Made by a program: the position numbers and the translations under genes. DNA of 20,769 bases from Coriobacteriaceae bacterium (GTDB lineage Bacteria; Actinomycetota; Coriobacteriia; Coriobacteriales; Coriobacteriaceae): contig CABJFQ010000021.1 of the NCBI GenBank assembly GCA_902364975.1, positions 1-20,769 on the forward strand, read 5' to 3'. The notes beneath the pieces are model-generated. The model did no database searches and was not told the origin of the DNA. It was given only the letters and a program-made list of their open reading frames with translations. Below are positions 1 to 10,350 of the stretch, one piece after another (the stretch's first letter is position 1; each line of letters opens with the position of its first letter).

Positions 1-31
1 AAAACACCTTGCCAAATAGGAGCGTCAGGAC

Positions 32-76
32 GCAAAGAGGCTCCGCAGCGCGAAGCGCGATGCGGAGCCTCTTTGC
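32..76. repeat. Perfect 16-bp stem-loop downstream of groL
   Basis: The arms at 32-47 and 61-76 are perfectly complementary, and the 13-nt loop contains a second small hairpin (GCGC-GAA-GCGC). The element begins about 75 nt past the groL stop, so it probably ends or protects the groESL message. Neither side has a T-run, so it is not a textbook intrinsic terminator. The rest of the stretch between it and groL shows nothing recognisable. Confidence 0.55.
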
Positions 77-151
77 ATGTCCGAGGACGTTCCGGAGAGA
101 AGCCCCGTCACGCCCCCGGATTCCCGGTGGGAGTTCTAGACCTTGTCGGCC

Positions 152-1867
<1,716 letters not shown>

Positions 1868-1885
1868 TCAGAGATTCTGACGAGA

Positions 1886-2179
1886 CTAGGCCTCGACGAC
1901 AGCGTAGATGTCGTCGGCGCGCATCAGCAGATACTTCTCGCCGTCGACCTTGACCTCGTTGCCACCGAACTTACCGTAGATGACAACGTCGCCAACCTTG
2001 ACGTCCATGGGGATGCGCTCACCCTTGTCGTTGACCTTGCCGGCGCCAACGGCAACGATGGTGCCGCGCTGCGGCTTCTCCTGGGCGTTGCTGGCGATGT
2101 ACAGACCAGAAGCGGTCTTCTGCTCGGCCTCGTCGGGCTTGACCAGAACACGATCTGCAAGCGGCTTCAAAGACGACAT
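1886..2179 (-). CDS. groS: Co-chaperonin GroES (10 kDa, Hsp10)
   Basis: GroES is the heptameric lid of GroEL. The 97-residue product matches the usual family length of about 95-100. It has the N-terminal LKPLADRVLVKPDEAE signature and the GroEL-contacting mobile loop around residues 17-32 (KTASGLYIAS). The C-terminal half has the typical VGDVVIYGKFGG and KYLLMRADDIYAV strands. The ATG follows AGGAGGAG with a short spacer (complement of 2186-2193). It is the first gene of the groS-groL unit. The upstream region shows a possible extended -10 and, further away, a poor CIRCE-like sequence. No hrcA lies in the window. Confidence 0.98.
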   Translation of the reverse strand: MSSLKPLADRVLVKPDEAEQKTASGLYIASNAQEKPQRGTIVAVGAGKVNDKGERIPMDVKVGDVVIYGKFGGNEVKVDGEKYLLMRADDIYAVVEA

Positions 2180-2207
2180 GCTTGTCTCCTCCTTTTTGGG
2201 CCGCGCG

Positions 2208-2216
2208 GTTATACCA
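2208..2216 (-). promoter_or_regulatory. Candidate extended -10 promoter of groS-groL
   Basis: The minus strand reads TGGTATAAC, an extended -10 (TG-N-TATAAC) about 30 nt before the groS ATG. No convincing -35 lies 17 bp upstream. A second TATAAC at 2272-2277 is an alternative. This is inference from motif resemblance only. Confidence 0.35.
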
Positions 2217-2322
2217 CGCGAATTAACCCTTTTTGTTTGCGTACGCGTTGAATGGTACCCACGAATGGCGGGTTATACAACACGGAGTCAAAAAATCTTA
2301 TTTTTTGGCACTTAGATTTTCT

Positions 2323-2521
2323 GAATGCCGGGGGATAACTTAGCGGTGGCCCCCGTGTGGTTCCGGAGGGGCGGGGCATAAGGTTTCCTGCTCGGGCAGT
2401 CCTGCTCGCACGAAGGCCACATTAAGTGGCCTTCGGCTCGTGCGGAACTCGCGATAAACCTTATGCCCCGCCCCTCCGGAGCCACACGGGAGGCAGGTTA
2501 ACTAATTCGGGCCCGGCATTC
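2323..2521. repeat. About 200-bp concentric imperfect palindrome
   Basis: Three nested inverted repeats share one centre near 2422. The outer 10-bp arms are GAATGCCGGG (2323-2332) and CCCGGCATTC (2512-2521). The main arms are 35 bp (2352-2386 and 2456-2490) with a single mismatch. The innermost arms are CGAAGGCCAC (2411-2420) and GTGGCCTTCG (2426-2435). The element lies between the amidohydrolase 3' end and the groS upstream region and has no credible coding frame. It could be a MITE-like or REP-like element, or a very large RNA hairpin. There is no flanking T-run and no obvious target-site duplication. Confidence 0.8.
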
Positions 2522-2568
2522 AAAAAAGTCAGTGCAGCAAAATGGCGATGCGGATGGTGCGAACAAGA

Positions 2569-2597
2569 AAGGGGCACGTTGCTGAAACGCGCCCCTT
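2569..2597 (-). terminator. Probable terminator of the amidohydrolase gene
   Basis: On the minus strand AAGGGGC and GCCCCTT (2591-2597 and 2569-2575) form a stem closing a loop with internal CG pairs. TTTCTTG follows. It begins 18 nt after the stop codon. The T-tract is weak. Confidence 0.5.
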
Positions 2598-2614
2598 GTG
2601 GGTGGGGTATGGGG

Positions 2615-4252
2615 CTAGCGCTCGTAGATTAAGTTACCTGCCAGGTAGGTGGCTTGGACTTTGGTGGCTTGGAGTTCTTGGGGGTCGATGGTGAGTGGGT
2701 TTTGGTCCAGGACTACCAGGTCGGCGTACTTGCCGGGCTCCAGACTGCCGAGGTTTTGCTCGTCGCCCGCTGCATAGGCGCTGCCCAGGGTGTAGTTGCG
2801 CAGGGCTGTTGCCGCGTCGATACGCTCACTCGGTAACCAGCCGCCCTCGGGCCAGTGGCTTTTGGGGTCTTGGCGCGTGATAGCCGTGTAGAGCACGTTC
2901 ATGCTGGTAACGGGCGTGATAGGGCTGTCAGTACCGAAGGCTTGGCGGATGCCGCGCTGCTTATAGGTCGCGAACGGCCACATGATGCGGCTGCGTTCCA
3001 GGCCCAGGTCGCGTTCCGGGCCACCCGGGTCGAGCGTGATGTGGCAAGGCTGGCTCGAGGCAATGACGTTGAGCTTGCGCAGACGATCGATGTCCTGAGG
3101 CAGCAAATTCTCCAGGTGCTCAAGCGTGTTGTGACCATGCTTAGGCAGGCCATACAGGTCGGCGGCTTCCTCAAAGATATCAAGCGCGGCATGGATGGCA
3201 CCGTCGCCGATGACGTGGATGCGCACGGTGTGGCCGCGCTCCGCGGCAGCCAGAACTAGCTTGCGCATGCGCTCGACAGGAACCGTCAGGCGACCCTGGT
3301 CGCCCGGGAAGCGCGGGTTGGTATAGGGCTCAGTGAGGTATGCGGTATGCTCGCTCGACACGCCGTCGAAGAACTGTTTAAAACCTGGCGCCGAGAGCAG
3401 CGCGTTGTTCGCGTAGCGGGTCTGGAGTTCTTCCAAGCGCGATTGGTCATCCAGCAGCGTGGGAAACAGATGGGCGCGAATGCCCAGCTTGCCGATCGCC
3501 TGAAGCTTGTCGTAGACGTCGTCGCGGATAAAGTCGCAGCCCGGCATGGGCATGAGCGACATGTCGCAAATCGAGGTAATGCCCTGCTCGGCCATGCGTT
3601 TCATTTGGTCGGCATACGAGCTCGCGATGCGGTCCTCGCCCAGCCACTCAAGACAGCGCGGCAGCAGCTGCATGGCCGCAGCCTCGTGAGCAATGCCCGT
3701 GAGCTCGCCATTTGCATCCTTGTCGTAGCTGCCACCCGCCGGAGGCTCGCTGTCGCGTGTCACGCCGAGGGCTTCGAGTGCGCGGCTGTTGAGCCACAGG
3801 GTATGCCCGTCGCCCGAATACATAACACAGGGGCGATCGGGGAAGGCCACATCGAGCGATGCCTTGGTGGGATGCTCGGGCGGGTCCCAGCGGTAATCGC
3901 GCCAGCCCTGGGTCACGACCCAGGCGTCGTCGGGCAGGTCCTGGGAAAACTCGAGCGCATGCTGCACCAGCGCCGCCTCTGACGTGCCCATATCCATGAG
4001 CATGTACGGCGAGGAACCGACCGAGGTATGGAAGAAGTGCAGGTGAGCGTCATGGAAACCGGGGCAGATAAACTGCTCGCCGTAATCGACCACCGACGTA
4101 GTGGCAGGTGCGGCGGCAATCACGTCATCGGGCGCGCCGACTGCGACGATGCGATCACCCGCGATGGCGATCGCCAGCTCGCGGGCGGTATCGATACCGT
4201 CTTGCGCGGTAAAGACGTTCTTGGAGCGGATAATCCGATCGATATGTTGCAT
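2615..4252 (-). CDS. Amidohydrolase, YtcJ-like (Amidohydro_3 family)
   Basis: This is a metal-dependent TIM-barrel hydrolase of the amidohydrolase superfamily, COG1574/YtcJ type. With this start it has 545 residues, the usual length. Visible are the strand-1 metal motif HLH (H70, H72) in PGFHDAHLHF, HVIGDGAIH (H346) and HLENL. The catalytic-Asp motif FGTDSP (D442) precedes the closing GSLEPGKYADLVVLDQNP segment that rebuilds the small beta domain. The family hydrolyses C-N bonds in amides, formamides or cyclic ureas; the substrate here cannot be deduced. The frame is open to 4828, but that extension is antisense to the M20 gene and is discarded. ATGs at 4264, 4258 and 4252 compete; GGGG six bases upstream favours 4252. 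It is divergent from the M20D hydrolase. Confidence 0.88.
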   Translation of the reverse strand: MQHIDRIIRSKNVFTAQDGIDTARELAIAIAGDRIVAVGAPDDVIAAAPATTSVVDYGEQFICPGFHDAHLHFFHTSVGSSPYMLMDMGTSEAALVQHALEFSQDLPDDAWVVTQGWRDYRWDPPEHPTKASLDVAFPDRPCVMYSGDGHTLWLNSRALEALGVTRDSEPPAGGSYDKDANGELTGIAHEAAAMQLLPRCLEWLGEDRIASSYADQMKRMAEQGITSICDMSLMPMPGCDFIRDDVYDKLQAIGKLGIRAHLFPTLLDDQSRLEELQTRYANNALLSAPGFKQFFDGVSSEHTAYLTEPYTNPRFPGDQGRLTVPVERMRKLVLAAAERGHTVRIHVIGDGAIHAALDIFEEAADLYGLPKHGHNTLEHLENLLPQDIDRLRKLNVIASSQPCHITLDPGGPERDLGLERSRIMWPFATYKQRGIRQAFGTDSPITPVTSMNVLYTAITRQDPKSHWPEGGWLPSERIDAATALRNYTLGSAYAAGDEQNLGSLEPGKYADLVVLDQNPLTIDPQELQATKVQATYLAGNLIYER

Positions 4253-4339
4253 GGGCATCCCCATCTCTGGCAGGTAATTCAACACCCCCGAGTGTACTCC
4301 CCCGCCCTTGCAACAAAACCCCAAGCGGCAAACGGCAAC

Positions 4340-4369
4340 TTTACCAGCCCTAGCGGCAGGTGGCATACT
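4340..4369 (+). promoter_or_regulatory. Candidate promoter of the M20 hydrolase gene
   Basis: TTTACC (4340-4345) and CATACT (4364-4369) are separated by 18 bp and sit about 50 nt before the start codon. They are moderate matches to the sigma-70 -35 and -10 consensus. No promoter stood out on the opposite strand for the amidohydrolase. Confidence 0.35.
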
Positions 4370-4420
4370 GGAGAGAGCCTGTACGATTTTGCGATCAACC
4401 CAGCAAGGAGCAAATCGACC

Positions 4421-5884
4421 ATGACGAAGACCAAGGCACAGCAGATTATGGCGGCAACCGAGGTTCGCGCGGCAGACGACGTCACCGCGGCCATCCGAGA
4501 TATTGCCACCGAGTTTGAACCCTACATCATCAAGCAGCGCCGGCACTTCCATAAGCACCCGGAGCTGAGCCTTGCCGAGGAGCGCACGACTTCCGACATC
4601 GCCAACCAGCTCGACGCCATGAATATCCCCTACGAGCGCCCGCTCAAGACGGGCCTGGTGGCGACGCTTCGCGGTACCGCGCCCGATGCCTACCGCGAGG
4701 ACGGCACGCCGCGCCGCCGCATCCTGCTGCGCGCCGACATCGACGCCCTGCCCGTCACCGAGCAGACCGGCGAGGAATTCGCCAGCGTCAACGAGGGCTG
4801 CATGCACGCCTGCGGTCACGACTGCCATATCGCCATGATGCTCGGCACGCTACAGATTCTGCGCCACATGACCGATGACATCCACGGCGAGGTCCGCATC
4901 GTCTTCCAGCCCAGCGAGGAAAACGGCCAGGGCGCCAAGCTCATGATCGGCACGGGCGTGCTCGACGGCGTCGATGGTGCCTACGCCGCGCATATCTGGA
5001 GCGAGGTCGACGCCGGCACCGTAAGCTGCGAGCCCGGTCCGCGCATGGCCAATACCGACTGGTTCCGCATTGATGTCCGCGGCACCTCGTGCCATGGCGC
5101 CATGCCCCAACGCGGCCACGACGCCGTCATGGTGGCCGCCGAGATCGTCAATGCCCTGCAGACCATCGTCTCGCGCGAGATCAGCCCCTATGAGCCGGCT
5201 GTCATCACCGTCGGCGAGCTGCACGGCGGCACCGCGCGCAACGTTATCGCCGGCACGGCCTACCTCGCCGGCACGGTGCGCACCTACGGAGATTCGACCC
5301 ACGAGGAAATGCCGGAGCTTATGCGCCGCATCGTGGAGCATACCGCGGCAGCTCTGGGCGCCGAGGCAGAGCTCACCGACTACACCATCGCCAACTACAA
5401 GGTCGAAAACGAGGTCGCCTCGAGCGAACGCTGCCGTCAGGCTGTAATCAAATGCCTGGGTCCCACCGGCCAAGGCCATTATCGCGGCACGCTTTCGGGC
5501 GAGGATTTTTCGGAGTACCTGCGCCGCGTACCGGGCGTGCTCGCCTTTGTAGGTACGCGCAACCCCAAGATTGGCGCCACGTACGCCCAGCATTCCTGCT
5601 TTTACAAGATTGACGAGACCGTACTGGCAAAGGGCTCCATGGTGGCCGCCCAGTATGCTATCGACTTTTTGGCCGAGCCCACGCAAGAGGAGCTCGACGG
5701 CCCCGCGATTACCGCGGTCGCCGAAACCAACCCCGATCTGGCCGCCAAGTTGCGCTCTGCCAAGGCGACGACCGCCGAGGCTCGCGATGCTATCCATGAT
5801 GCCCGCACGGCGCGCCATGCCGCCATCAAGGGCATCCATGATGCACGTGCCGCCGCTCGCCGCGAGGAGAAGCACGACGAGTAG
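4421..5884 (+). CDS. M20D metallopeptidase / amidohydrolase (AbgB/HipO-like)
   Basis: This is a cytosolic di-metal hydrolase of family M20D (hippurate, N-acyl-amino acid, indole-acetyl or aminobenzoyl-glutamate type substrates; exact substrate unknown). It has 487 residues. Seen in order are RRHFHKHPELS, RADIDALPV, MHACGHDCH (metal ligands C131 and H133) and PSEEN (E166/E167 region). H191 in AAHIW, the dimerisation domain with RGTSCHGAMP, and H391 in AQHSCFY follow. The family body ends near residue 430-440. A charged Ala/Arg-rich tail of about 45 residues containing IHDAR twice is extra. The ATG has AAGGAG at 4405-4410 with a 10-nt spacer. The upstream in-frame extension is non-coding. The gene is followed by a strong hairpin. 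Confidence 0.92.
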   Translation: MTKTKAQQIMAATEVRAADDVTAAIRDIATEFEPYIIKQRRHFHKHPELSLAEERTTSDIANQLDAMNIPYERPLKTGLVATLRGTAPDAYREDGTPRRRILLRADIDALPVTEQTGEEFASVNEGCMHACGHDCHIAMMLGTLQILRHMTDDIHGEVRIVFQPSEENGQGAKLMIGTGVLDGVDGAYAAHIWSEVDAGTVSCEPGPRMANTDWFRIDVRGTSCHGAMPQRGHDAVMVAAEIVNALQTIVSREISPYEPAVITVGELHGGTARNVIAGTAYLAGTVRTYGDSTHEEMPELMRRIVEHTAAALGAEAELTDYTIANYKVENEVASSERCRQAVIKCLGPTGQGHYRGTLSGEDFSEYLRRVPGVLAFVGTRNPKIGATYAQHSCFYKIDETVLAKGSMVAAQYAIDFLAEPTQEELDGPAITAVAETNPDLAAKLRSAKATTAEARDAIHDARTARHAAIKGIHDARAAARREEKHDE

Positions 5885-5928
5885 TCGATCCACGACCATC
5901 TCGCAGTCATAGCCGCATCGCGATATCA

Positions 5929-5970
5929 AAGCGGGGGCGGACGCTTCGGCACGTCCGTCCCCGCTTATTT
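5929..5970. terminator. Intrinsic terminator between convergent genes
   Basis: Fifteen-bp arms (5929-5943 and 5952-5966) pair fully with one G-U, closing the stable loop CTTCGGCA. ATTTGTC follows on the plus strand and TTTGATAT on the minus strand. It ends the M20 gene and may also serve the convergent zinc-ribbon gene. Confidence 0.75.
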
Positions 5971-6024
5971 GTCAAGCGCTATTTCTACCGTTTCCACCCC
6001 GTCCCCAAATGGCAGGTGGCAGGG

Positions 6025-7329
<1,305 letters not shown>

Positions 7330-7479
7330 CGAGATCATCCCTTCGTATCTTGAGCGAATCATCTGGATCGCAAACGATGTCTTTGGCATCATTATCACCC
7401 AATGTGGGGACAAATACTCCAACATGACGCATTTGCAATGCGCAGGGCGCTATTCGATTGTTTGATAAGCTCGACCGCG

Positions 7480-8502
7480 TTAGTTCGTTCCGCGGAAGCC
7501 CTTGCCGACGATCTCGGAGCTGTCGACGATCGTGATAAAGGCACCCGGATCGATCTCGCGAGCATAGCGACGCAGCTGCACGGCCTCGCGACGACTCAGC
7601 ACGCTCATAATCACCGTCACGCACTTGCCCGAAAAGGCACCGTAGCCGCGGCTGATAGTCGCCGTACGGTTGAGATGTTTGACGATAAACTCCTCGACTT
7701 TGCGCGGCTCGGAGCAAATGACCGTGCAGACTTTGCGCAGGTGAATGCTCTCGATGGCCTTGTCAACCACAAGCGTCTTGGCAAACAAGCCAAGCACGCA
7801 ATAAAGACCGACACGCGGGCCATACAAAAAGGCCGCAATGGTCACGATGCCGATATCGACCAGCAGCAGAGCGCGGCCAATCTCGAGCGTGGTGCGGCGC
7901 TTGAGGATCATGGCAAGAATGTCCGTGCCACCCGTCGAGGCGCCGATGTCAAAGACAATAGCGCTGCCGAGCGCCGGCAAGATGACGGCAAAGCACAGGT
8001 CGAGCCACATATCACCCGTCAGAGAGACATCGGTCGGAATGAAGAGCTCAAACAGCGAGACGTAGGCCGAAAGCGCAAACGAGGCGAAAACGCTCCACAG
8101 GATTGCCTTGCGCTCCAAAAAGATAAAGCCCAGAACGACCAGGACCGCATTGATAATCCACATAAAAACGCCGACGGGCAGGGTCGGGAACAGCGTGGAC
8201 AGAATGACCGACACGCCCGAGGTGCCGCCAAAAGCAAAGTGATTAGGGGTTTTAAACGCGACGATGGCAAAGGCCGTGAGGATCAGGCCCAAATTGAGCT
8301 CGGCAAAAAAGCGCGGAAAGCCCGGCTCCTGGCTGCGCTTGCGACCAGCGCGCTCGCCCCGCTCGATAACATCGCGATCGACCACGCGCTCCATCGGCAC
8401 CACGGGAGGACGATGCACCTCCTCGGCAGCACGCGACGCCGCCTCTGCCGCAGCGGCCTCAATCGCCCATGCCTTGCTTTCTGTTTCGTGCTCGTCGGCC
8501 AT
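7480..8502 (-). CDS. YitT family membrane protein (YitT core + DUF2179)
   Basis: This is an integral membrane protein of unknown molecular function. The 340 residues begin with a cytoplasmic Ala/Glu/Arg-rich extension of about 65 residues that most family members lack. The five-helix YitT (DUF161) core follows, with the conserved FGGTSGVSVIL, GASTGGTDILAMIL and ALLLVDIG blocks. The C-terminal DUF2179 domain runs from about residue 255 (KVCTVICSEP) to SSEIVGKGF. The ATG has GAGGAG eight bases upstream, so the extension belongs to the protein. A 150-bp gap separates it from the zinc-ribbon gene, with no clear terminator. The gene begins after the terminator of the Asp23 cluster, so it is probably transcribed separately. 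Confidence 0.93.
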   Translation of the reverse strand: MADEHETESKAWAIEAAAAEAASRAAEEVHRPPVVPMERVVDRDVIERGERAGRKRSQEPGFPRFFAELNLGLILTAFAIVAFKTPNHFAFGGTSGVSVILSTLFPTLPVGVFMWIINAVLVVLGFIFLERKAILWSVFASFALSAYVSLFELFIPTDVSLTGDMWLDLCFAVILPALGSAIVFDIGASTGGTDILAMILKRRTTLEIGRALLLVDIGIVTIAAFLYGPRVGLYCVLGLFAKTLVVDKAIESIHLRKVCTVICSEPRKVEEFIVKHLNRTATISRGYGAFSGKCVTVIMSVLSRREAVQLRRYAREIDPGAFITIVDSSEIVGKGFRGTN

Positions 8503-8611
8503 TACGGCAACTCCTCGTTAACAATTTGGAAACAATGCGCCCATTAGAGTAACGCGGAACGTAGGGATTGCAACCCCCAGTTAGACGAGCGGTATGACTA
8601 CATCGGGAACG

Positions 8612-8656
8612 TATAAAAACGGCCGGCCACGCTTTTGCTTGCGCGGTCGGCCGTTT
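8612..8656 (-). terminator. Intrinsic terminator of the amaP-DUF2273-asp23 cluster
   Basis: On the minus strand 16-nt arms (8641-8656 and 8617-8632) pair with one G-U and one mismatch. The loop is 8 nt and the hairpin is followed directly by TTTTTATAC. It lies about 50 nt past the Asp23 stop. Confidence 0.85.
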
Positions 8657-8673
8657 AACGTTTTCGCAGATAA

Positions 8674-8710
8674 AACCTGCCAAAACAAACCTGTCCCCTT
8701 TTGGAAGGTT
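8674..8710. repeat. REP-like hairpin with CCTGTCCCC loop
   Basis: AACCTGCCAAAA (8674-8685) pairs with TTTTGGAAGGTT (8699-8710) except at one position, and the loop contains AACCTGTCCCC. It overlaps the Asp23 stop codon. A diverged inverted copy lies at 13527-13565. Confidence 0.7.
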
Positions 8711-9224
8711 ATTCGTGCTGGCTGGTGCGGTGCTCGTACTCCTCGGGGGTGATGACATCCTCGATGCGCAGGTTGACGCCCGCCACCTCAAGGCCAGTCA
8801 TCGCGGCAAGGCGCTCGGTGACACGTGCCTTGACATCGTCGAAGATCGCGGGCGCATAGGCGCCGTACTCGATGATGACGGAGATGTTGACGACCACGCG
8901 ATTGTCATCGGTGACCTCGACCGTCACGCCCTTGGTCAGATTCTCGGCACCAAACTGCTCCTGCACAAAGTGCATGAGGTTACCCTTCATGCCCAGAACG
9001 TGCGGAACCTCGCGAGTGGCCATGGCAACGATCTTCTCGATCACGCCGTTGGAATAGGTCAGCGAGTCCTCGGACTCGTCTGCTTCCTCGTCGTCCTCAT
9101 CCGTATCGGATTCGGCCTCGACAAGCGCCTCGTCCTCGAGCGTCACGCCTTCGGCCTCGGCGACGACGGTCTCGTCTGCCTCGAGCTCGGTATCGGCTAC
9201 ATCGACCTTCGTATTAAAAGCCAT
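8709..9224 (-). CDS. Asp23/Gls24 family envelope stress response protein
   Basis: The family (DUF322) forms abundant membrane-associated assemblies in Gram-positives, tethered by AmaP. Loss of Asp23 in Staphylococcus triggers cell-wall stress genes. The 171-residue product has a very acidic N-terminal region (about residues 12-55, Glu/Asp/Ala). The Asp23 core follows: YSNGVIEKIVAMATREVPHV, a VTVEVTDDNRVVVNISVIIEYG strand pair, and a terminal helix ending GVNLRIEDV. No membrane segment or signal is present. GGAGG sits a few bases before the ATG. It is third in the cluster after amaP and DUF2273, with a 44-bp gap, and is followed by a REP-like hairpin and a terminator. Confidence 0.93.
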   Translation of the reverse strand: MAFNTKVDVADTELEADETVVAEAEGVTLEDEALVEAESDTDEDDEEADESEDSLTYSNGVIEKIVAMATREVPHVLGMKGNLMHFVQEQFGAENLTKGVTVEVTDDNRVVVNISVIIEYGAYAPAIFDDVKARVTERLAAMTGLEVAGVNLRIEDVITPEEYEHRTSQHE

Positions 9225-9268
9225 GGTTCCTCCTTATGCCTGCCGCGGATGCGACAGTCGAATACATA

Positions 9269-9646
9269 TTAGCGACCGCTAAACAGACGGCCGAAGAAGT
9301 TGACGATCCCGTTCTCGCCGTCGCGAATTTGGCCGATCACAGCGCCGATCAGCACGAAGAATGCAATGACGAGCGTGTCCCACAGGCCGAGCGTGAGCAC
9401 CAACACGGCGAGGATAAAGCCAGCGACGGCACCGAGCGTGGTGTTGGGATGACGCACAGCATAGCTCCAGATGGCAGCGCCCGTACCCTTGATGAGACCC
9501 ATAGCCTCGTCAAAATCCACGGCTGCCGCGTCTTGCAACTCGGTTGCCTCTGCTTTGGAATCAACAGGTTCGCTCGCCGGCGTGGCGCTCTGGTCAATCG
9601 TCAAGCGCGGCGTACGAGCGGTCTTATCTTGATTGGTATCACTCAC
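9269..9646 (-). CDS. DUF2273 small membrane protein
   Basis: This is a small integral membrane protein of the DUF2273 family, which typically accompanies Asp23 and AmaP; molecular role unknown. It has 125 residues, longer than the usual 60-80. Residues 1-55 are a soluble, polar extension. Transmembrane segments lie at about 70-88 and 91-107, followed by the family-typical IGQIRDGENGIVNFFGRLF. The start is GTG at 9646, with GGAGG six bases upstream. The start codon overlaps the amaP stop in an 8-bp GTGAGTGA arrangement, which implies translational coupling. The open frame to 9859 is antisense or out-of-frame relative to amaP and is rejected. Confidence 0.88.
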   Translation of the reverse strand: MSDTNQDKTARTPRLTIDQSATPASEPVDSKAEATELQDAAAVDFDEAMGLIKGTGAAIWSYAVRHPNTTLGAVAGFILAVLVLTLGLWDTLVIAFFVLIGAVIGQIRDGENGIVNFFGRLFSGR

Positions 9647-10184
9647 CGGAAACCTCCACGGTCTGGACGGTAGTCTTGGACGGCAAAAAACGGACGCGCG
9701 TAGTCGTACCCGGCGTGCCGAGCATGGTGTCGCAAGCTTCCTCGATGCGCTGCTGCATCGCGGTAGCCAGAGATGCCACGTCCTTATCGTCAAGCGCGAT
9801 AGCCTCGACCTTAAAACGGACGTGCGAATCGTCGGAGCCTTGGACGCGGGCCTCGACATGCTCGACCATCACGCGGTCGTCGCGCTCGGCAGCAGCCCTG
9901 GCGCACGAAGAAAGCGCCGCAAGGGTAACCTCGATATTGCGCTCCCCCGCCGGATGCACGCAGGACGGTTCGCGACGGGCGAACATCAGGCGGAAGAAGC
10001 TTACCAGCACGCCGATCGCCACGACGCCGGCGCACGCCGTGACGACGATGCGCGGCATGGGGTCGCGCATCAGCAACATAAAGCGATACGTATACGGCCC
10101 CCAAAACTGGCAGACAAGCGTACCCAGCGCCACGATGGTAGCGGCAAGGTACACGATCGCTAGGGCTCGTTTGAGTACGCGCAC
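9639..10184 (-). CDS. amaP: Alkaline shock response membrane anchor AmaP
   Basis: AmaP-type proteins anchor Asp23 to the cytoplasmic membrane. The 181-residue product has two N-terminal transmembrane helices (about 7-27 and 45-64) with a short connecting segment. A soluble alpha/beta domain follows, with the family pattern of an EVTLAALSSCARAA helix and VRFKVEAIALDDKDV strands. The start is GTG, with AAGGGAG about seven bases upstream. It is the first gene of the amaP-DUF2273-asp23 cluster, and the order and pairing support the assignment more than the modest sequence signature. A TATAAT lies about 50 nt upstream, inside the tail of the yebC terminator. Confidence 0.85.
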   Translation of the reverse strand: MRVLKRALAIVYLAATIVALGTLVCQFWGPYTYRFMLLMRDPMPRIVVTACAGVVAIGVLVSFFRLMFARREPSCVHPAGERNIEVTLAALSSCARAAAERDDRVMVEHVEARVQGSDDSHVRFKVEAIALDDKDVASLATAMQQRIEEACDTMLGTPGTTTRVRFLPSKTTVQTVEVSGE

Positions 10185-10234
10185 GCGGCGCTCCCTTCAA
10201 ATCTCGGCTCTCGAAATGCAAAACGGTTCGCATC

Positions 10235-10240
10235 ATTATA
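10235..10240 (-). promoter_or_regulatory. Candidate -10 (TATAAT) for the amaP cluster
   Basis: A perfect TATAAT on the minus strand is embedded in the T-rich tail of the yebC terminator. The 17-bp upstream hexamer TAGAGC is a poor -35. The predicted transcript would start near 10228 with a leader of about 45 nt. Confidence 0.4.
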
Positions 10241-10281
10241 AAAGAGCCGGGTCCGGTGCTCTACGCACGCGGATCCGGCTC
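10241..10281 (-). terminator. Intrinsic terminator of yebC
   Basis: Arms of 12 nt (10270-10281 and 10244-10255) pair with one mismatch, and TTTTATAAT follows on the minus strand. It lies about 70 nt after the yebC stop. A weaker GCACGG/CCGTGC hairpin (10328-10345) sits right behind the stop. Confidence 0.75.
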
Positions 10282-10350
10282 ATCTATTCCACGAGGCTTG
10301 CATGCTCGCTTCATTATGCCCAGATATGCACGGCTTAACCCGTGCGGGCG

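Noticed and set aside
32..76. tRNA or small structured RNA gene
   Set aside because: The arms form one long hairpin, with no cloverleaf, anticodon or CCA pattern.
2305..2331. CIRCE-like TTGGCACTT-N9-GAATGCCGG upstream of groS
   Set aside because: The spacing fits the HrcA operator, but only seven and five of nine bases match. It lies far from the best promoter candidate, and the right half is the end of the giant palindrome, so the match is probably accidental.
4253..4828. N-terminal extension of the amidohydrolase to 737 residues
   Set aside because: The extension is the complement of the M20 gene and does not resemble the amidohydrolase family, which starts at MQHIDRI.
7402..8547. 381-codon plus-strand frame opposite the YitT gene
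   Set aside because: It has the low-complexity Lys/Arg/Asp/Gln composition of an antisense shadow; the minus-strand product is a clear YitT/DUF2179 protein.
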